The notes under the pieces are model-generated. The model was not told the origin of the DNA. It worked only from the letters and a program-made list of their open reading frames with translations, and did no database searches. From positions 6,968 through 70,967 of the forward strand of contig NZ_CAMLSE010000042.1 in the NCBI RefSeq assembly GCF_946482605.1: a stretch of DNA of 64,000 nucleotides. The letters run 5' to 3'. Below are positions 43,576-53,230 of the stretch, one piece after another. Origin of the DNA: an uncultured Dyadobacter sp. Its GTDB lineage: Bacteria > Bacteroidota > Bacteroidia > Cytophagales > Spirosomataceae. Made by a program: the position numbers and the translations under genes. How positions within the stretch are numbered: the stretch's first letter is position 1; every line of letters begins with the position of its first letter.

Positions 43576-45774
43576 CTATGGTAGTGCGAATGCCATGTAA
43601 GTGCCGCCTGGTTTCAGGCCATAGCGGGTTCCCCCGGCTGCGATCGCAATATATTGCTTTCCTTTGACCATATAAGTAATCGGCGTCGCGAAACCGCCGG
43701 CAGGCAGTTTGTACTCCCACACCACCTTGCCGGTAGCGGTATCGAATGCCCTCAGCTTTTCGTCATAGGTGGCAGCGATAAACAGGAGTCCGCCCGCTGT
43801 TACGATCGGTCCCCCGTGGTTTTCGGTGCCGGTTGGCGGCAGGCCCTGGCGTGCGAGCTCGGGATACTCGCCCAATGTCACCTTCCACAGGTATTCGCCG
43901 GTATTCATGTCAATGGCATTTAAAGTGCCCCAGGGCGGTTTGATAGCCGGGTAATTGTCCTGATCCCGGAACTGCACATTACCGTTGTTGACATATGGCG
44001 GCATGTACGGAAAATCGGCACCGTTTTGGGTTCTCGCCTGAGCCGTTTGCGCATGAATGTCATTGGCCGATGGTTTCTCCTCCTGTTTTAAAAGGAAATT
44101 GACGATCGCATTGCGGTCTTCTTTCGAAATATGCTGAAAAGAAGGCATTCGTCCGCGCCCGGTCTCCAACAATGTCGCGATCTGCTCCCGGCTCATGCGG
44201 AGGCCAACATCCTTCAAAACCGGATAAGCCTGAGCAGCTGCCGACGCTGTCGCACCCTTGGCGTCAGTCGCATGGCAGGCTGCGCAATTCGTATTGAAAA
44301 GAACCGAACCCTTCGAAACAGCTATCCCAGGCTGCGCGGATCCGGCGTTCCGCATTTTGAGCCACCAGAGCATATTGTTGCCATTGACATACACGATACC
44401 GCCGGGGTCGGCTGCCGTACCGCCCCATTCAGCTCCGCCGCCGATACCGTAAAGCAAACCGCCAAGGGTGTCGGGCGGCTGGTTTTTGGGTCCTTTGTTG
44501 CTGCTTTTGAACCGGTCGAGTACGTATGCGTGCGCTTCGGGCGTGCGGGTGGTTATGTCTGACTGGGTCAATGTCTGGTTGGCAAATGGCGCCGGTTTCA
44601 CCGGAACAGGCTGCGTGGGCCAGGGCGCGTCACCAGGTAATGCTGCGGCCGCGGGGGTGGGTACTTCTTTTACAGGAAACAATGGCTTACCCGTCTCCCG
44701 GTCCAATAGAAAAATATACCCGTCCTTGGTAGCCTGTGACACCGCATCGACCATTTTGCCATTCTTTTTCACAGTAATGAGGTTAGGCGGACAAGGAATG
44801 TCCCGATCCCAAAGGTCGTGATGGACGGTCTGGAAATGCCACCGCCGCTTGCCGGTGCCGGCATCCAGGGCGATCACGCAATTGGCAAACAGGTTGGTAC
44901 CCTTTCGGGCCGCACCATAGAAGTCGACGGACGGAGAGCCCGTTCCCAGAAAAACCATTCCCCGCTTTTCATCGATCACCATGCCCGCCCAGCAATTGGC
45001 ACCACCCAGCTTTCGGTACGAGTCCTTCGACCACGTCTCATAGCCATATTCTCCCGGCAGCGGGATAGTCCTGAACACCCAGGCCACCTTGCCTGTGCGC
45101 ACATCGAATGCGCGGATGTGCCCGGGCAATGCATCCCCGCCCTCCGAGACCGACGAGCCGGTAATCAACAGGTTTTTGTAAATGACACCCGGTGTGGTAT
45201 TACGGATATTGAACTGATAAGGATCGTAACCATACGTTTCCTTGTCCCCCAGCCCGTCATGGAAATCCACCTCCCCGTTTTTACCAAAACCCTCCACCAG
45301 CCGCCCGGTTTCTGCATTCAATGCAAATAAAGAAGCTCCGGCAGTAAACAGAATGCGCTTATCATTCCCTTCCGACCAGTACACGACCCCACGAACCGGG
45401 TGGAACCTGGGTCTTTTGCCTTCGAAAGGATCAAATTTCCAGAGCTCCTTTCCGCTCGCGGCGTCAACGGCAAAGACCTTCAAGCGCGGCGTGGCGCCAT
45501 ACATAATGCCGTCGATCACGATGGGCTGGCACTGGATATCCATGCCACGCTCCCCGGGTTTGTTGTTTTCACCGGTATCATACGACCAGGCGGGTTGCAG
45601 GTTTTTCACATTGCCCTTATTGATCTGGGTCAATGACGAATAGCGGTTGCCGGCATTGTTGCCGCCGTACACCGGCCAGTCGGCATCCTTGGGGTCGTCC
45701 TGGCCCGGCGGGGAAAGCGCGCAGAAAATTGCAGTTACAAACAATGCCGGTATGATCGGAAAACGGATCGTCAT
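43576..45774 (-). CDS. PQQ-dependent aldose/alcohol dehydrogenase with inserted cytochrome c
   Basis: A 732-residue exported quinoprotein. The start is taken at the ATG at 45774 (MTIRFPIIPALFVTAIFCAL, a signal peptide), not the GTG at 45810. An eight-blade PQQ propeller has repeated W motifs (ASGKELWKFDP, TGKVAWVFRTIPLPGEYGYE, TGKRRWHFQTVHHDLWDRD, TGKVVWEYKLPAGG). A c-type haem site CAACH at 497-501 sits in an inserted cytochrome domain. The TGTENHGGPIVTAGGLLFIA end matches the glucose/quinate dehydrogenase group. It probably oxidises an aldose to the aldonolactone in the periplasm and passes electrons to its own haem. It lies between SusCD and dgoK, which suggests galactose to galactonate. 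No PQQ-synthesis genes are in the window. Confidence 0.9.
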   Translation of the reverse strand: MTIRFPIIPALFVTAIFCALSPPGQDDPKDADWPVYGGNNAGNRYSSLTQINKGNVKNLQPAWSYDTGENNKPGERGMDIQCQPIVIDGIMYGATPRLKVFAVDAASGKELWKFDPFEGKRPRFHPVRGVVYWSEGNDKRILFTAGASLFALNAETGRLVEGFGKNGEVDFHDGLGDKETYGYDPYQFNIRNTTPGVIYKNLLITGSSVSEGGDALPGHIRAFDVRTGKVAWVFRTIPLPGEYGYETWSKDSYRKLGGANCWAGMVIDEKRGMVFLGTGSPSVDFYGAARKGTNLFANCVIALDAGTGKRRWHFQTVHHDLWDRDIPCPPNLITVKKNGKMVDAVSQATKDGYIFLLDRETGKPLFPVKEVPTPAAAALPGDAPWPTQPVPVKPAPFANQTLTQSDITTRTPEAHAYVLDRFKSSNKGPKNQPPDTLGGLLYGIGGGAEWGGTAADPGGIVYVNGNNMLWWLKMRNAGSAQPGIAVSKGSVLFNTNCAACHATDAKGATASAAAQAYPVLKDVGLRMSREQIATLLETGRGRMPSFQHISKEDRNAIVNFLLKQEEKPSANDIHAQTAQARTQNGADFPYMPPYVNNGNVQFRDQDNYPAIKPPWGTLNAIDMNTGEYLWKVTLGEYPELARQGLPPTGTENHGGPIVTAGGLLFIAATYDEKLRAFDTATGKVVWEYKLPAGGFATPITYMVKGKQYIAIAAGGTRYGLKPGGTYMAFALP

Positions 45775-45819
45775 AGGGTTTGGGTAAATAGTTGTTATTT
45801 CAATAATCACCCCGCCTCC

Positions 45820-45860
45820 GACTTCGCTCAGCGGACATAACGGTCGCGCTGAGCGAAGTC
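45820..45860. repeat. Inverted repeat GACTTCGCTCAGCG between SusD and PQQ genes
   Basis: A perfect 14-bp inverted repeat (45820-45833 with 45847-45860) has a 13-base loop, in the 110-base gap between two co-directional genes. There is no T-run, so it is more likely a dispersed palindrome or a processing hairpin than a full terminator. It could lower expression of the genes downstream of SusD. Confidence 0.6.
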
Positions 45861-45884
45861 AAAGCATGCAGGGCTAAATGAAGG

Positions 45885-47360
45885 TTACTCGTTCAAATTC
45901 GGGTTGATGGACGTGTCGGTGTAGGGCAGCGGAAACCAGTAATTCGCTTTTACGATCGGTTTGATAGGCTGCAAATCATCCGTACTTTTTTTAGCATTGG
46001 CCTCCTCCACCTTTTCAAGACGGATCAGGTCAAACCAGCGTGTTCTTTCACAGGCAAACTCCCACGCACGTTCCTGAACCACCTCATCGGCAAACTGGGC
46101 AGCGGTAAGCCCATCCGTCAGCGCGAGCGCTTTGGTACCTGCTGCCCGGCCGCGCAGCCGGACTTTGTTCAATGCATCGTAAGCAGCCTGGTCGGGTCCA
46201 CCGGTTCCACGGGCCTTCGCCTCGGCATAGACGGTCAGTACGTGCGGGTACCGCATCATCACCGAAGGCAGCGAAATGCTCGATGTGACGATATTGCCTT
46301 TGATGTACCATTTCTGGTAATAAGGATGTTTGGTCAGACTGTTTTGCCAGGGAATTTTGGTAGCGCCCAGCCCAAACTCGGTCCGGAAAGTAGCGTCCTT
46401 GCGGGGGCCCGCGGGGAAATCCCTAAAGAAGTTCAGCTCGGCGAACATATCGTCCCATCCCCCTTCTTCTCCCGGCATGGTGGTGTTGCCGTAAGTCGCA
46501 TTGGCCGTTCCGCTTCCCCCCAGGTATCCGCTGATCTGGAACACAGCTTCTTTGGTCCCCGACGACGCAGGATCGTTTTCGAACACCGCTGCAAACGTCG
46601 GAAGGAGTTCAAAACCGTAGGTACCGGCATTGTCGATCACTTCTTTGGCTTTGGCCGCCGCCAGGTCGTACTTATCTGTTTGTTTCAAAGGCCAGCCCGC
46701 CATCGTCAGGTACACGTCCGCCAGAAACGCTTTGGCCGATCCCTTGTTCGGTCTTCCCGGATCGCGTTTGGCATTCGGCAGGTTGGTTTCTGCGATTTTC
46801 AGGTCGGCCAGGATCAGGTCATAAACTTGCTGCGGGGTCGATTTTTTCACAGTCAGCAGATCATCGGAATACTCTCCGGCCAGAACGAGGGGGATATTGC
46901 CCCAGAAACGCGTGAGCCAGTAGTACGAGAAAGCGCGGATGAAATGCGCCTCTCCGACAATAATATCGATCGTTGCTTTTGTCCCCACCGTCTTTTCATA
47001 GTTGTTGATCACATTATTAGCACCCTGAATAGCCTTGTAGCAACCATTATACACGGCATTCGACCGCTGATTGGTGGTTGAAACATTAAACTGGTCAAAT
47101 TCCCGCCAGTCGGCCTTGTTACTGGCCGGGTGCGTCGTCACATCGTCCGCGCCAAGCACCGCCGCATTCGCCGACGGGTGCAAAAAGCCGTAGGTCCATT
47201 GGTTCGCCAGCCCTTTATAGGCTCCGGTCAACGCCGATTCGAGTCCGTCCTGGGTCGACAGTACATTAGGCCCATACAGCAGCCCTGTCGTATCCTCATC
47301 CAGGTAATCACTGCAACCAGCCCCGGTCAGGAGGAGGGAGCATAAGAGTAGTTTTTTCAT
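45885..47360 (-). CDS. SusD/RagB-family outer-membrane lipoprotein
   Basis: A 491-residue SusD. Lipoprotein signal MKKLLLCSLLLTGAGC with lipobox GAGC (Cys16). Landmarks are GLESALTGAYKGLANQW, HFIRAFSYYWLTRFWGNIPL, MMRYPHVLTVYAEAKARG, LNKVRLRGRAAG and VQERAWEFACERTRWFDLIRL, ending with YWFPLPYTDTSINPNLNE. It is the partner of the SusC gene just upstream (182 bases, with a repeat-rich spacer) and the first of the pair to be followed by catabolic genes, which suggests that this SusCD takes up the ligand that the PQQ dehydrogenase oxidises. Confidence 0.95.
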   Translation of the reverse strand: MKKLLLCSLLLTGAGCSDYLDEDTTGLLYGPNVLSTQDGLESALTGAYKGLANQWTYGFLHPSANAAVLGADDVTTHPASNKADWREFDQFNVSTTNQRSNAVYNGCYKAIQGANNVINNYEKTVGTKATIDIIVGEAHFIRAFSYYWLTRFWGNIPLVLAGEYSDDLLTVKKSTPQQVYDLILADLKIAETNLPNAKRDPGRPNKGSAKAFLADVYLTMAGWPLKQTDKYDLAAAKAKEVIDNAGTYGFELLPTFAAVFENDPASSGTKEAVFQISGYLGGSGTANATYGNTTMPGEEGGWDDMFAELNFFRDFPAGPRKDATFRTEFGLGATKIPWQNSLTKHPYYQKWYIKGNIVTSSISLPSVMMRYPHVLTVYAEAKARGTGGPDQAAYDALNKVRLRGRAAGTKALALTDGLTAAQFADEVVQERAWEFACERTRWFDLIRLEKVEEANAKKSTDDLQPIKPIVKANYWFPLPYTDTSINPNLNE

Positions 47361-47542
47361 TGTGGTTTATGTTTACATCGGCTTTTGGCCGGATTTTTTC
47401 ACTTCGGCTTTCGGCTTTCGGCCGTCGGCGATTGATTTGTTTTACTTCGGCTTTCGGCTCTTGTTTTGCATTTTAGTTCGGATTTCAGCAGGTCAATCAG
47501 CAGTTTAGCCGACTGCCGATAGCCGAAAGCCGACTGCCCCCC
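47361..47542. repeat. TCGGCTTTCGGC repeats between SusC and SusD
   Basis: The 182-base spacer contains four or five copies of (T)CGGCTTTCGGC and related CGGCTTTTGGCC at 47379-47460, and complementary TAGCCGAAAGCCGACTGCC at 47519-47537, so the ends can pair. In most SusCD pairs the spacer is a few tens of bases, so the repeats appear to have expanded into the operon. Confidence 0.7.
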
Positions 47543-50533
47543 TCAAAACCCCACCGTCAACCCCAGCGTATACACTTTTGCATTTGGGTAGGAACCGCGG
47601 TCGATACCTATGGCGGTGTCGGTGTTTGAGCCTACGTTACTCGATTCAGGATCCGGCCCGGTGTATTTGGTGAAAGTCAGGACATTGGTGGCACTGGCGA
47701 AAACACGGATATTCAGTTTATCTTTGAACACCGAAGACGGCACATTGTAGGCCAGGCTGACGTTTTTCAGCCTTACGAAACTGCCATTTTCAACGAACCT
47801 GCTCGACTGCGTAAATGGCTGATAGGTTTTCGTAAATGCAGGGATATCCGAATTTTCATTACCGGGTCGGTAGTAATCACGGATCTCGGTCAGCAGGAAC
47901 TGCCTCGCTTCACCCGAACCGGACATCGCGCCCGCCCGGGTGTAGTTCAGTTTATCCAGGCCGAAAGCCCCTTGAAAGAAGACATTCAGACTGAATCCTC
48001 CGTAGGTAAATGTGTTATTCCAACCGCCAGTCAATTTCGGGAACGCATGGCCCACGATCTGGAAGTCGTCGGTGGTGATCGTATTATCGCCGTTCACATC
48101 CTGGTAATGCGGGTCACCTGGCACGCGCCCCTGCTTGGCAGCCAAATCGGCCTCCCCCGGTTTGAATGTACCGAGGTATTTCAGGCCCCAATAGGAGCCC
48201 AGCGGCTGTCCCGGCATGAGCATAAACTCATTGGTAATGGACATACCGCCGCCTGCTCCCGTGCCTGTGCCGAGACGCGGCAGGCCACCCAGACTCACTA
48301 CTTCGTTTTTGAGGGTAGAAAGGTTCAGGTTCGTTTCCCAGCTGAATTTCCCCTTTTCAACAGGGGTACCGCCGATAGAAAACTCGAATCCGCTGTTTTT
48401 GACCTCGCCTACATTGCGCGGCTGTGTACCCCCGCCCGCGTAGTTGGGCAGCTGCACATTGAGCAGCAGGTCCGTAGTTCTTTTATTGAAATAATCCGCT
48501 TCAAAATGCAGGCGACCATTCAGGAACTCCATTTCGATGCCTATGTCGGTTTGGGTCGTTGTTTCCCATTTCAGGTTCTTATTACCCTGGTTACCCTGGA
48601 TCACCCCGGCCGTCACGCCGGTATTGTTAAACCCGACCTGGGTAGAGTTATAAGGCGACAAGGTGGCATAGGGGTTAATGGCCTGGCTACCCGTTTTACC
48701 CCAGCTTCCGCGCAATTTCAGGTTGCTGAACACATTGAGGTTTTTGATAAATTCCTCCTCAGACATCCGCCATCCCAAAGCCACTGACGGGAAAACGCTG
48801 TTCCGGTTGGCCTCGCTGAATTTGGAAGAACCGTCGCGGCGTATCGCGGCCGTAAGCAGGTACTTGTCTTTGAATGCGTAATTTACCCGGCCCAATAGTG
48901 AGAGCAATGTCCATTTGGAAAATCCTGAACTCACCGTGGCTGCTGAATTACCTCCGATATTGTCGTAGCCCAACTGCGGAAAACGCAGGCCATTGGCCGT
49001 TGCGGTGAAGTTCTTATCCGTAAACTGCTGCGTTTCCAGAACCGCTACCGCGTTGATCGAATGGTTGCCCAATGTGATGTTGTAGTTCAATGCATTCGTA
49101 TTCTGCAAAGTCACCTGGTCGGCCGAATAACGGGTCGCATTAGGGTTGTTGTTCGATAACCGCTTGCCATTGAAGTTCTTATTCTGCGCATCCAGGTAGT
49201 TGATTGCATATTGCAGGTCCAGTGACAGCCCCTTGACCGGCAACTGGTAGTTCAGGCCGCCGATCGCATTGATGTTCATACGTTCTGTATCGATCGATTT
49301 ATCGTAGAGATGATCGAGCGGGCTTCTGGAAACCGAGCCGGTTGGGTCGGCAAATGTGGGCTGACCATCGGCCCCGTATGCCGGCGTTGTGGGTGCCCAT
49401 TGCAAAGCCTCTATCAGTGCGCCGCCGCCGTCAGTGTTGTGGTTGGCTGTTTTCGCACCCGAAAGGTTAAGCCGGAGCGAAAGGTTCTTATTGAGCTGTG
49501 TGCTCAGGTTGGTCCGCAGCACATAACGCTTAAATCCGCTGTTTTCTACTATGCCTTTCTGATTTACATAGTTGCCGGAGATCAGGAAGGAGGTCTTTTC
49601 GTTGCCGCCGGACACGGTTACCTGGTGCTGCTGTCCGCTGCCGTTCCGGTAAACAAGGTCCTGCCAGTCGGTACCGCCATTCTTTTTGAAATCATCGATC
49701 TGTGCTGTCGTAAACGGCGCATTAGAGCCGGTAGCCAACGCGCGGGCATTGACGATCTCAGCGAATTCTCCTGCCGGAAGAATGTCAAACTTCTTGATCA
49801 CATTCGATACGCTTCCCTGACCTTCGTAGTTGACCTTAATGCCTTTGGCCCCTTTCTTCGTCGTGATAATGATCACCCCGTTGGCGCCGCGACTACCATA
49901 AATGGACGTGGAGGCGGCATCCTTCAGCACTTGCAGCGACTCGATATCGTTGGGGTTCAACAGGTTGTAATTAGCACCCACAAACCCGTCGATGACGTAC
50001 AGCGGGTCGTTGTTGCCAAGTACCGAGTTGGCCCCGCGGACCCGCACCCGCGAGTCACCACCCGGGGCACCGTTGGATTGTGTCACCTGTACCCCCGCGG
50101 CCCGTCCCTGCAACACCTGGTCGAGTCGCGTGACCGGCTGCTGTGAAAATTCACGGGTAGAAACCACCGATAATGCACCCGTCACGTCGGTTTTCTTCTG
50201 CGTACCATACCCTACCACCACCAGCTCCCCCAAACTGCGGGACTCCTGTGTCAATTTCACTTCGATCACCGATCGGTTGCCGATAGCCACGGTCTGACTT
50301 TCGTAACCGATAAAGGAAAAAACCAAAGTTCCGCTCCCCGGCGCATTGAGCACAAAATTCCCCTCACCGTCCGTCACGGTTCCCTGCGAAGTCCCGCTGA
50401 TCAGGATGCTCACACCCGGGAGGGCGGCATTGTCCTGATCTGTCACTTTTCCGGTCACCCTGGCGTTCTGAGCAAACAGGTATCCCTGCGCCAGAACGAG
50501 ATGTACCAAGCATAAACCCAGCAATTTTCTCAT
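47543..50533 (-). CDS. SusC/RagA-type TonB-dependent receptor
   Basis: A 996-residue SusC. The start is taken at the ATG at 50533 (MRKLLGLCLVHLVLAQGYLF signal, cleaved after AQ), not the TTG at 50545. CarboxypepD_reg-like domain at about 22-100 (ARVTGKVTDQDNAALPGVSI), plug from about 110 with LVVVGYGTQKKTDVTGALSV, DPLYVIDGFVGANYNLLNPN and LKDAASTSIYGSRGANGVI, then the barrel ending YTLGLTVGF. The predicted ligand is an oligo- or monosaccharide with galactose or sugar-acid content, by context only. The gene lies downstream of dgoD after 142 bases, so it may have its own promoter. Confidence 0.96.
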   Translation of the reverse strand: MRKLLGLCLVHLVLAQGYLFAQNARVTGKVTDQDNAALPGVSILISGTSQGTVTDGEGNFVLNAPGSGTLVFSFIGYESQTVAIGNRSVIEVKLTQESRSLGELVVVGYGTQKKTDVTGALSVVSTREFSQQPVTRLDQVLQGRAAGVQVTQSNGAPGGDSRVRVRGANSVLGNNDPLYVIDGFVGANYNLLNPNDIESLQVLKDAASTSIYGSRGANGVIIITTKKGAKGIKVNYEGQGSVSNVIKKFDILPAGEFAEIVNARALATGSNAPFTTAQIDDFKKNGGTDWQDLVYRNGSGQQHQVTVSGGNEKTSFLISGNYVNQKGIVENSGFKRYVLRTNLSTQLNKNLSLRLNLSGAKTANHNTDGGGALIEALQWAPTTPAYGADGQPTFADPTGSVSRSPLDHLYDKSIDTERMNINAIGGLNYQLPVKGLSLDLQYAINYLDAQNKNFNGKRLSNNNPNATRYSADQVTLQNTNALNYNITLGNHSINAVAVLETQQFTDKNFTATANGLRFPQLGYDNIGGNSAATVSSGFSKWTLLSLLGRVNYAFKDKYLLTAAIRRDGSSKFSEANRNSVFPSVALGWRMSEEEFIKNLNVFSNLKLRGSWGKTGSQAINPYATLSPYNSTQVGFNNTGVTAGVIQGNQGNKNLKWETTTQTDIGIEMEFLNGRLHFEADYFNKRTTDLLLNVQLPNYAGGGTQPRNVGEVKNSGFEFSIGGTPVEKGKFSWETNLNLSTLKNEVVSLGGLPRLGTGTGAGGGMSITNEFMLMPGQPLGSYWGLKYLGTFKPGEADLAAKQGRVPGDPHYQDVNGDNTITTDDFQIVGHAFPKLTGGWNNTFTYGGFSLNVFFQGAFGLDKLNYTRAGAMSGSGEARQFLLTEIRDYYRPGNENSDIPAFTKTYQPFTQSSRFVENGSFVRLKNVSLAYNVPSSVFKDKLNIRVFASATNVLTFTKYTGPDPESSNVGSNTDTAIGIDRGSYPNAKVYTLGLTVGF

Positions 50534-50610
50534 GGTCTCAAACAATATATATTTACATTAAACAATTAAAAAATACAATTTAAATTTCTTAATAGACGAA
50601 CGTTTCCGCA

Positions 50611-50634
50611 CTTCCCGGTTGTAGAGGCCGGAAG
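50611..50634 (-). terminator. Weak hairpin after the DgoD-like gene
   Basis: CTTCCCGG (50611-50618) can pair with CCGGAAG (50628-50634) with one bulge. It lies about 40 bases past the dgoD-like stop on the minus strand but has no T-run. It may be a weak attenuator ahead of the SusC gene, or chance. Confidence 0.3.
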
Positions 50635-50675
50635 CGTGGTCATGTGCTCAGTATTTCAAATGGTGGTTAGGGTGG

Positions 50676-51920
50676 TTACCAGTCGACGACGGAGCCGTCC
50701 AGGGCATTATAACTTTCCGGATTTTTCCAGTCGTGGCCGATCTTGTCTTTCAGTTGGTCCTCATCCAGTTCAATGCCGAGGCCGGGCTTGGTTGGGACCA
50801 TAACGGTTCCGTCCTTTTGCAGCTTAAAGGGTTCTTTGAGATAACCTTCACCCAATGTAACCTGCTCCTGTACGAGGAAGTTGGGAACACTGGCCGCCAA
50901 TTGCAGACCGGTCGCGAGCGAAATGGGTCCCATCGGGTTGTGCGGGGCAATGGGTATGTAGTAAGCTTCGGCCATTCCGGCGATGATCCTGCCTTCGGTG
51001 AAGCCGCCGGCATGACACAAATCAGGCTGGATAATGCTTGCGGCGCCCTTTTCCAGGATTTCGCGGAAGCCCCATTTCGTAAAAATCCGCTCGCCGGTGG
51101 CAATGGGAATATGGGTTCCGCGGGCAATGTCCACCAGCGTATCGACATTCTGCGCCTGGCACGGCTCCTCTACAAACATCGGCTGGTATTGTTCCAGCTC
51201 CTTAATGAGGACTTTGGAGGTCTGCTGCGGCACAGCCCCGTGAAAATCGATGGCAATGTCCATTTCCGGCCCTCCTGCTTCCCGGAGCGACGCAAAATTG
51301 TCGGCCGCATACCGGATGAATGCAGGGTTTTCGACAAAGTTGGATGGATTTTTCTTGGCCACGCCCGTCTTGATCACCGTAAAACCCTCGGCTTTGCGCT
51401 TTTTCATGTCATCGGCATTTGCCGCACGGCCATACACCCGTACGCGGTCACGGGTGGGCCCGCCCAGGAGCTCATGCACCGGCACACCGAGCAGCTTGCC
51501 CTTGATATCCCAAAGCGCCTGGTCGATGCCGCTCAATGCGCTGGTCAGTATCGGCCCGCCGCGATAGAATGCATGCCGGTAAATGGCCTGCCAGTGGTGC
51601 ACAACGGCCCGCGGGTCCTTCCCTACCAGGTATGGTTCCACTTCCTGAATGGCGGTTTTGATCGTCAATGCCCGACCTTCCAGCAGCGGTTCGCCCAGGC
51701 CCACAATGCCTGCGTCCGTATGGATTTTAAGAAAGATCCATCGGGGCTTCACCAGGAAAGTTTCCAGTTTCGTGATCTTAACCTTGCCATAAGCCTGGAA
51801 AGGCACCGGGTTGGATGCATAGGAGGTATTCGGAAGCAGGATCGAGCCGGTAGCCGCGATCCCGAGCACCGACTGGATAGCTGACCGGCGCGATAAGGTA
51901 GATTTGGAGTTTGATTTCAT
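50676..51920 (-). CDS. dgoD: D-galactonate dehydratase-like enolase-superfamily enzyme, with export signal
   Basis: A 414-residue enolase-superfamily protein very close to DgoD, which dehydrates D-galactonate to 2-keto-3-deoxygalactonate. Matching blocks are PRWIFLKIHTDAGIVGLGEP, FYRGGPILTSALSGIDQALW, IDFHG, FVEEPC, ATGERIF, SHAGG-like CHAGGFTEG and APHNPMGPISLA. The active-site set appears intact: Asp225 and His227 (DFH), Glu251/252, Glu277 and His327. Unlike E. coli DgoD it has 45 extra N-terminal residues with a Tat-like signal (LSRRSAIQSVLGIAATGSIL, then NTSYAS), so dehydration probably occurs in the periplasm. It lies four bases after another exported enolase-superfamily gene. Confidence 0.88.
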   Translation of the reverse strand: MKSNSKSTLSRRSAIQSVLGIAATGSILLPNTSYASNPVPFQAYGKVKITKLETFLVKPRWIFLKIHTDAGIVGLGEPLLEGRALTIKTAIQEVEPYLVGKDPRAVVHHWQAIYRHAFYRGGPILTSALSGIDQALWDIKGKLLGVPVHELLGGPTRDRVRVYGRAANADDMKKRKAEGFTVIKTGVAKKNPSNFVENPAFIRYAADNFASLREAGGPEMDIAIDFHGAVPQQTSKVLIKELEQYQPMFVEEPCQAQNVDTLVDIARGTHIPIATGERIFTKWGFREILEKGAASIIQPDLCHAGGFTEGRIIAGMAEAYYIPIAPHNPMGPISLATGLQLAASVPNFLVQEQVTLGEGYLKEPFKLQKDGTVMVPTKPGLGIELDEDQLKDKIGHDWKNPESYNALDGSVVDW

Positions 51921-51924
51921 GTAT

Positions 51925-53166
51925 TTACCAGTTATGGATAGAACCGTCAGGACTTTTCAGGATCGGGTGCGGGAACTTGGTCTTCTCCTTGACCTCCATC
52001 ACGAACGTCGCTTTCTTGGGATCGAATTTCACACCCAGGCCAGGCGCATCGTTGAGGTATAGCTTTCCGTTTTTGAAGTTGATAAAATCCTCGTTGAAGT
52101 AAGGCGGCCGTTCGGGTTCACCTCCGCCCAGCTCCATCAGGGCCCGCGCGGGACTGCTCGAACCCAGCACATGAACCAGGGTAGCGGTAGACAATGGTCC
52201 CGTAAAATGCGGGATCATCCCCACATAATGCGTTTCGCACATGGATGCGAGTTTTTTGAATTCGCCTATCCCCCCGGTATTAGGCAGGGTGAATCGGGTG
52301 TAATCGATCCAGCGATTTTCGATAAACTCGTTGCTGTCCCAGCGGTCGCCAAACTGCTCCCCTACCGCGATCGGTACCTTGGTCATCGATCGCACCGTTT
52401 TGTACACCGACGGGTTCTCCGAACGGATAATGTCTTCCACAAAATAGGGTTCCAGCGATTCCAGTGCGTTGCATATTTTCAAACCGTCGGTCATATCAAA
52501 ACGGGTGTGGAGATCGATAGCCCACTTCCCACCGCCGCCGACCGCCTCGTCGATACGCTTGCAGAATTCGATGGTTTTCTTCACGTTTTCGTAGAAGTCA
52601 AACGGCTGGTCGCCATTGCCGCCCGTAGGACCAATCCGGTACGATCGCAGGCCCGCTTCGATGCAATCCCGTGCCCGTTCCTCCTCCGTCTTCGCTTTGG
52701 AAGCCCGGAAACCGGTGGCGTAGCATTCAACGTAATCGCGGGTGGCTCCTCCCAACAATTCGTATACAGGCACATTTAATGCCTTACCCTTGATGTCCCA
52801 TAAGGCCATCTCCAATGCTCCCAGTGCGTGCAATTTCTCACGCCCGGGAGGGTAAAACATGCCCCTGTACACATTTTGCCAGATGTGCTCAATCCGGAAC
52901 GGATCCTCACCAATCATCATCTGGGCGCATTGTTCGATCATATCTTTGGAACCGCCTTCTCCAATGCCGATGATGCCACCATCGGTCTCGATCTCGACAA
53001 TTCCCCTTGCCTGGTTGAACAACGGTTTATTGTAGCCCGGAGCCGCATAGTAACGGATTTTGGTGATCTTCATCTTGGAGGCAGCCTCTGCTTTCATCAC
53101 CGGAAGGCCGGCAGCAACAGCAGCAGTGCCCAGGAAGGCGGTTTTTATAAAATTTCGTCTTTGCAT
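51925..53166 (-). CDS. Mandelate racemase/muconate-lactonizing-type dehydratase, Tat-exported
   Basis: A 413-residue enolase-superfamily enzyme. Strong Tat signal: MQRRNFIKTAFLGTAAVAAG. Active-site landmarks are the capping domain (IVEIETDGGIIGIGEGGS), ALEMALWDIKGKALNVPVYE, WAIDLHTRFD (Asp-x-His), YFVEDI, AVGEQFG and GMIPHFTGPLS, giving the expected three acid metal ligands and a second base His. It belongs to the sugar-acid dehydratase branch, but its substrate differs from the galactonate enzyme beside it (only the general fold matches). It probably dehydrates another aldonate or uronate-derived acid. A LacI-type operator candidate lies upstream at 53561. Confidence 0.87.
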   Translation of the reverse strand: MQRRNFIKTAFLGTAAVAAGLPVMKAEAASKMKITKIRYYAAPGYNKPLFNQARGIVEIETDGGIIGIGEGGSKDMIEQCAQMMIGEDPFRIEHIWQNVYRGMFYPPGREKLHALGALEMALWDIKGKALNVPVYELLGGATRDYVECYATGFRASKAKTEEERARDCIEAGLRSYRIGPTGGNGDQPFDFYENVKKTIEFCKRIDEAVGGGGKWAIDLHTRFDMTDGLKICNALESLEPYFVEDIIRSENPSVYKTVRSMTKVPIAVGEQFGDRWDSNEFIENRWIDYTRFTLPNTGGIGEFKKLASMCETHYVGMIPHFTGPLSTATLVHVLGSSSPARALMELGGGEPERPPYFNEDFINFKNGKLYLNDAPGLGVKFDPKKATFVMEVKEKTKFPHPILKSPDGSIHNW

Positions 53167-53230
53167 GGTAATGGGGTTTGTTCAGGGATTTTTTTGGTCA
53201 GTTGTGCTCGGAAGCGGTTTCGCGTTTGTC

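Noticed and set aside
50733..51884. 383-codon plus-strand ORF opposite the DgoD-like gene
   Set aside because: Antisense shadow; the minus strand carries the complete DgoD motif set.
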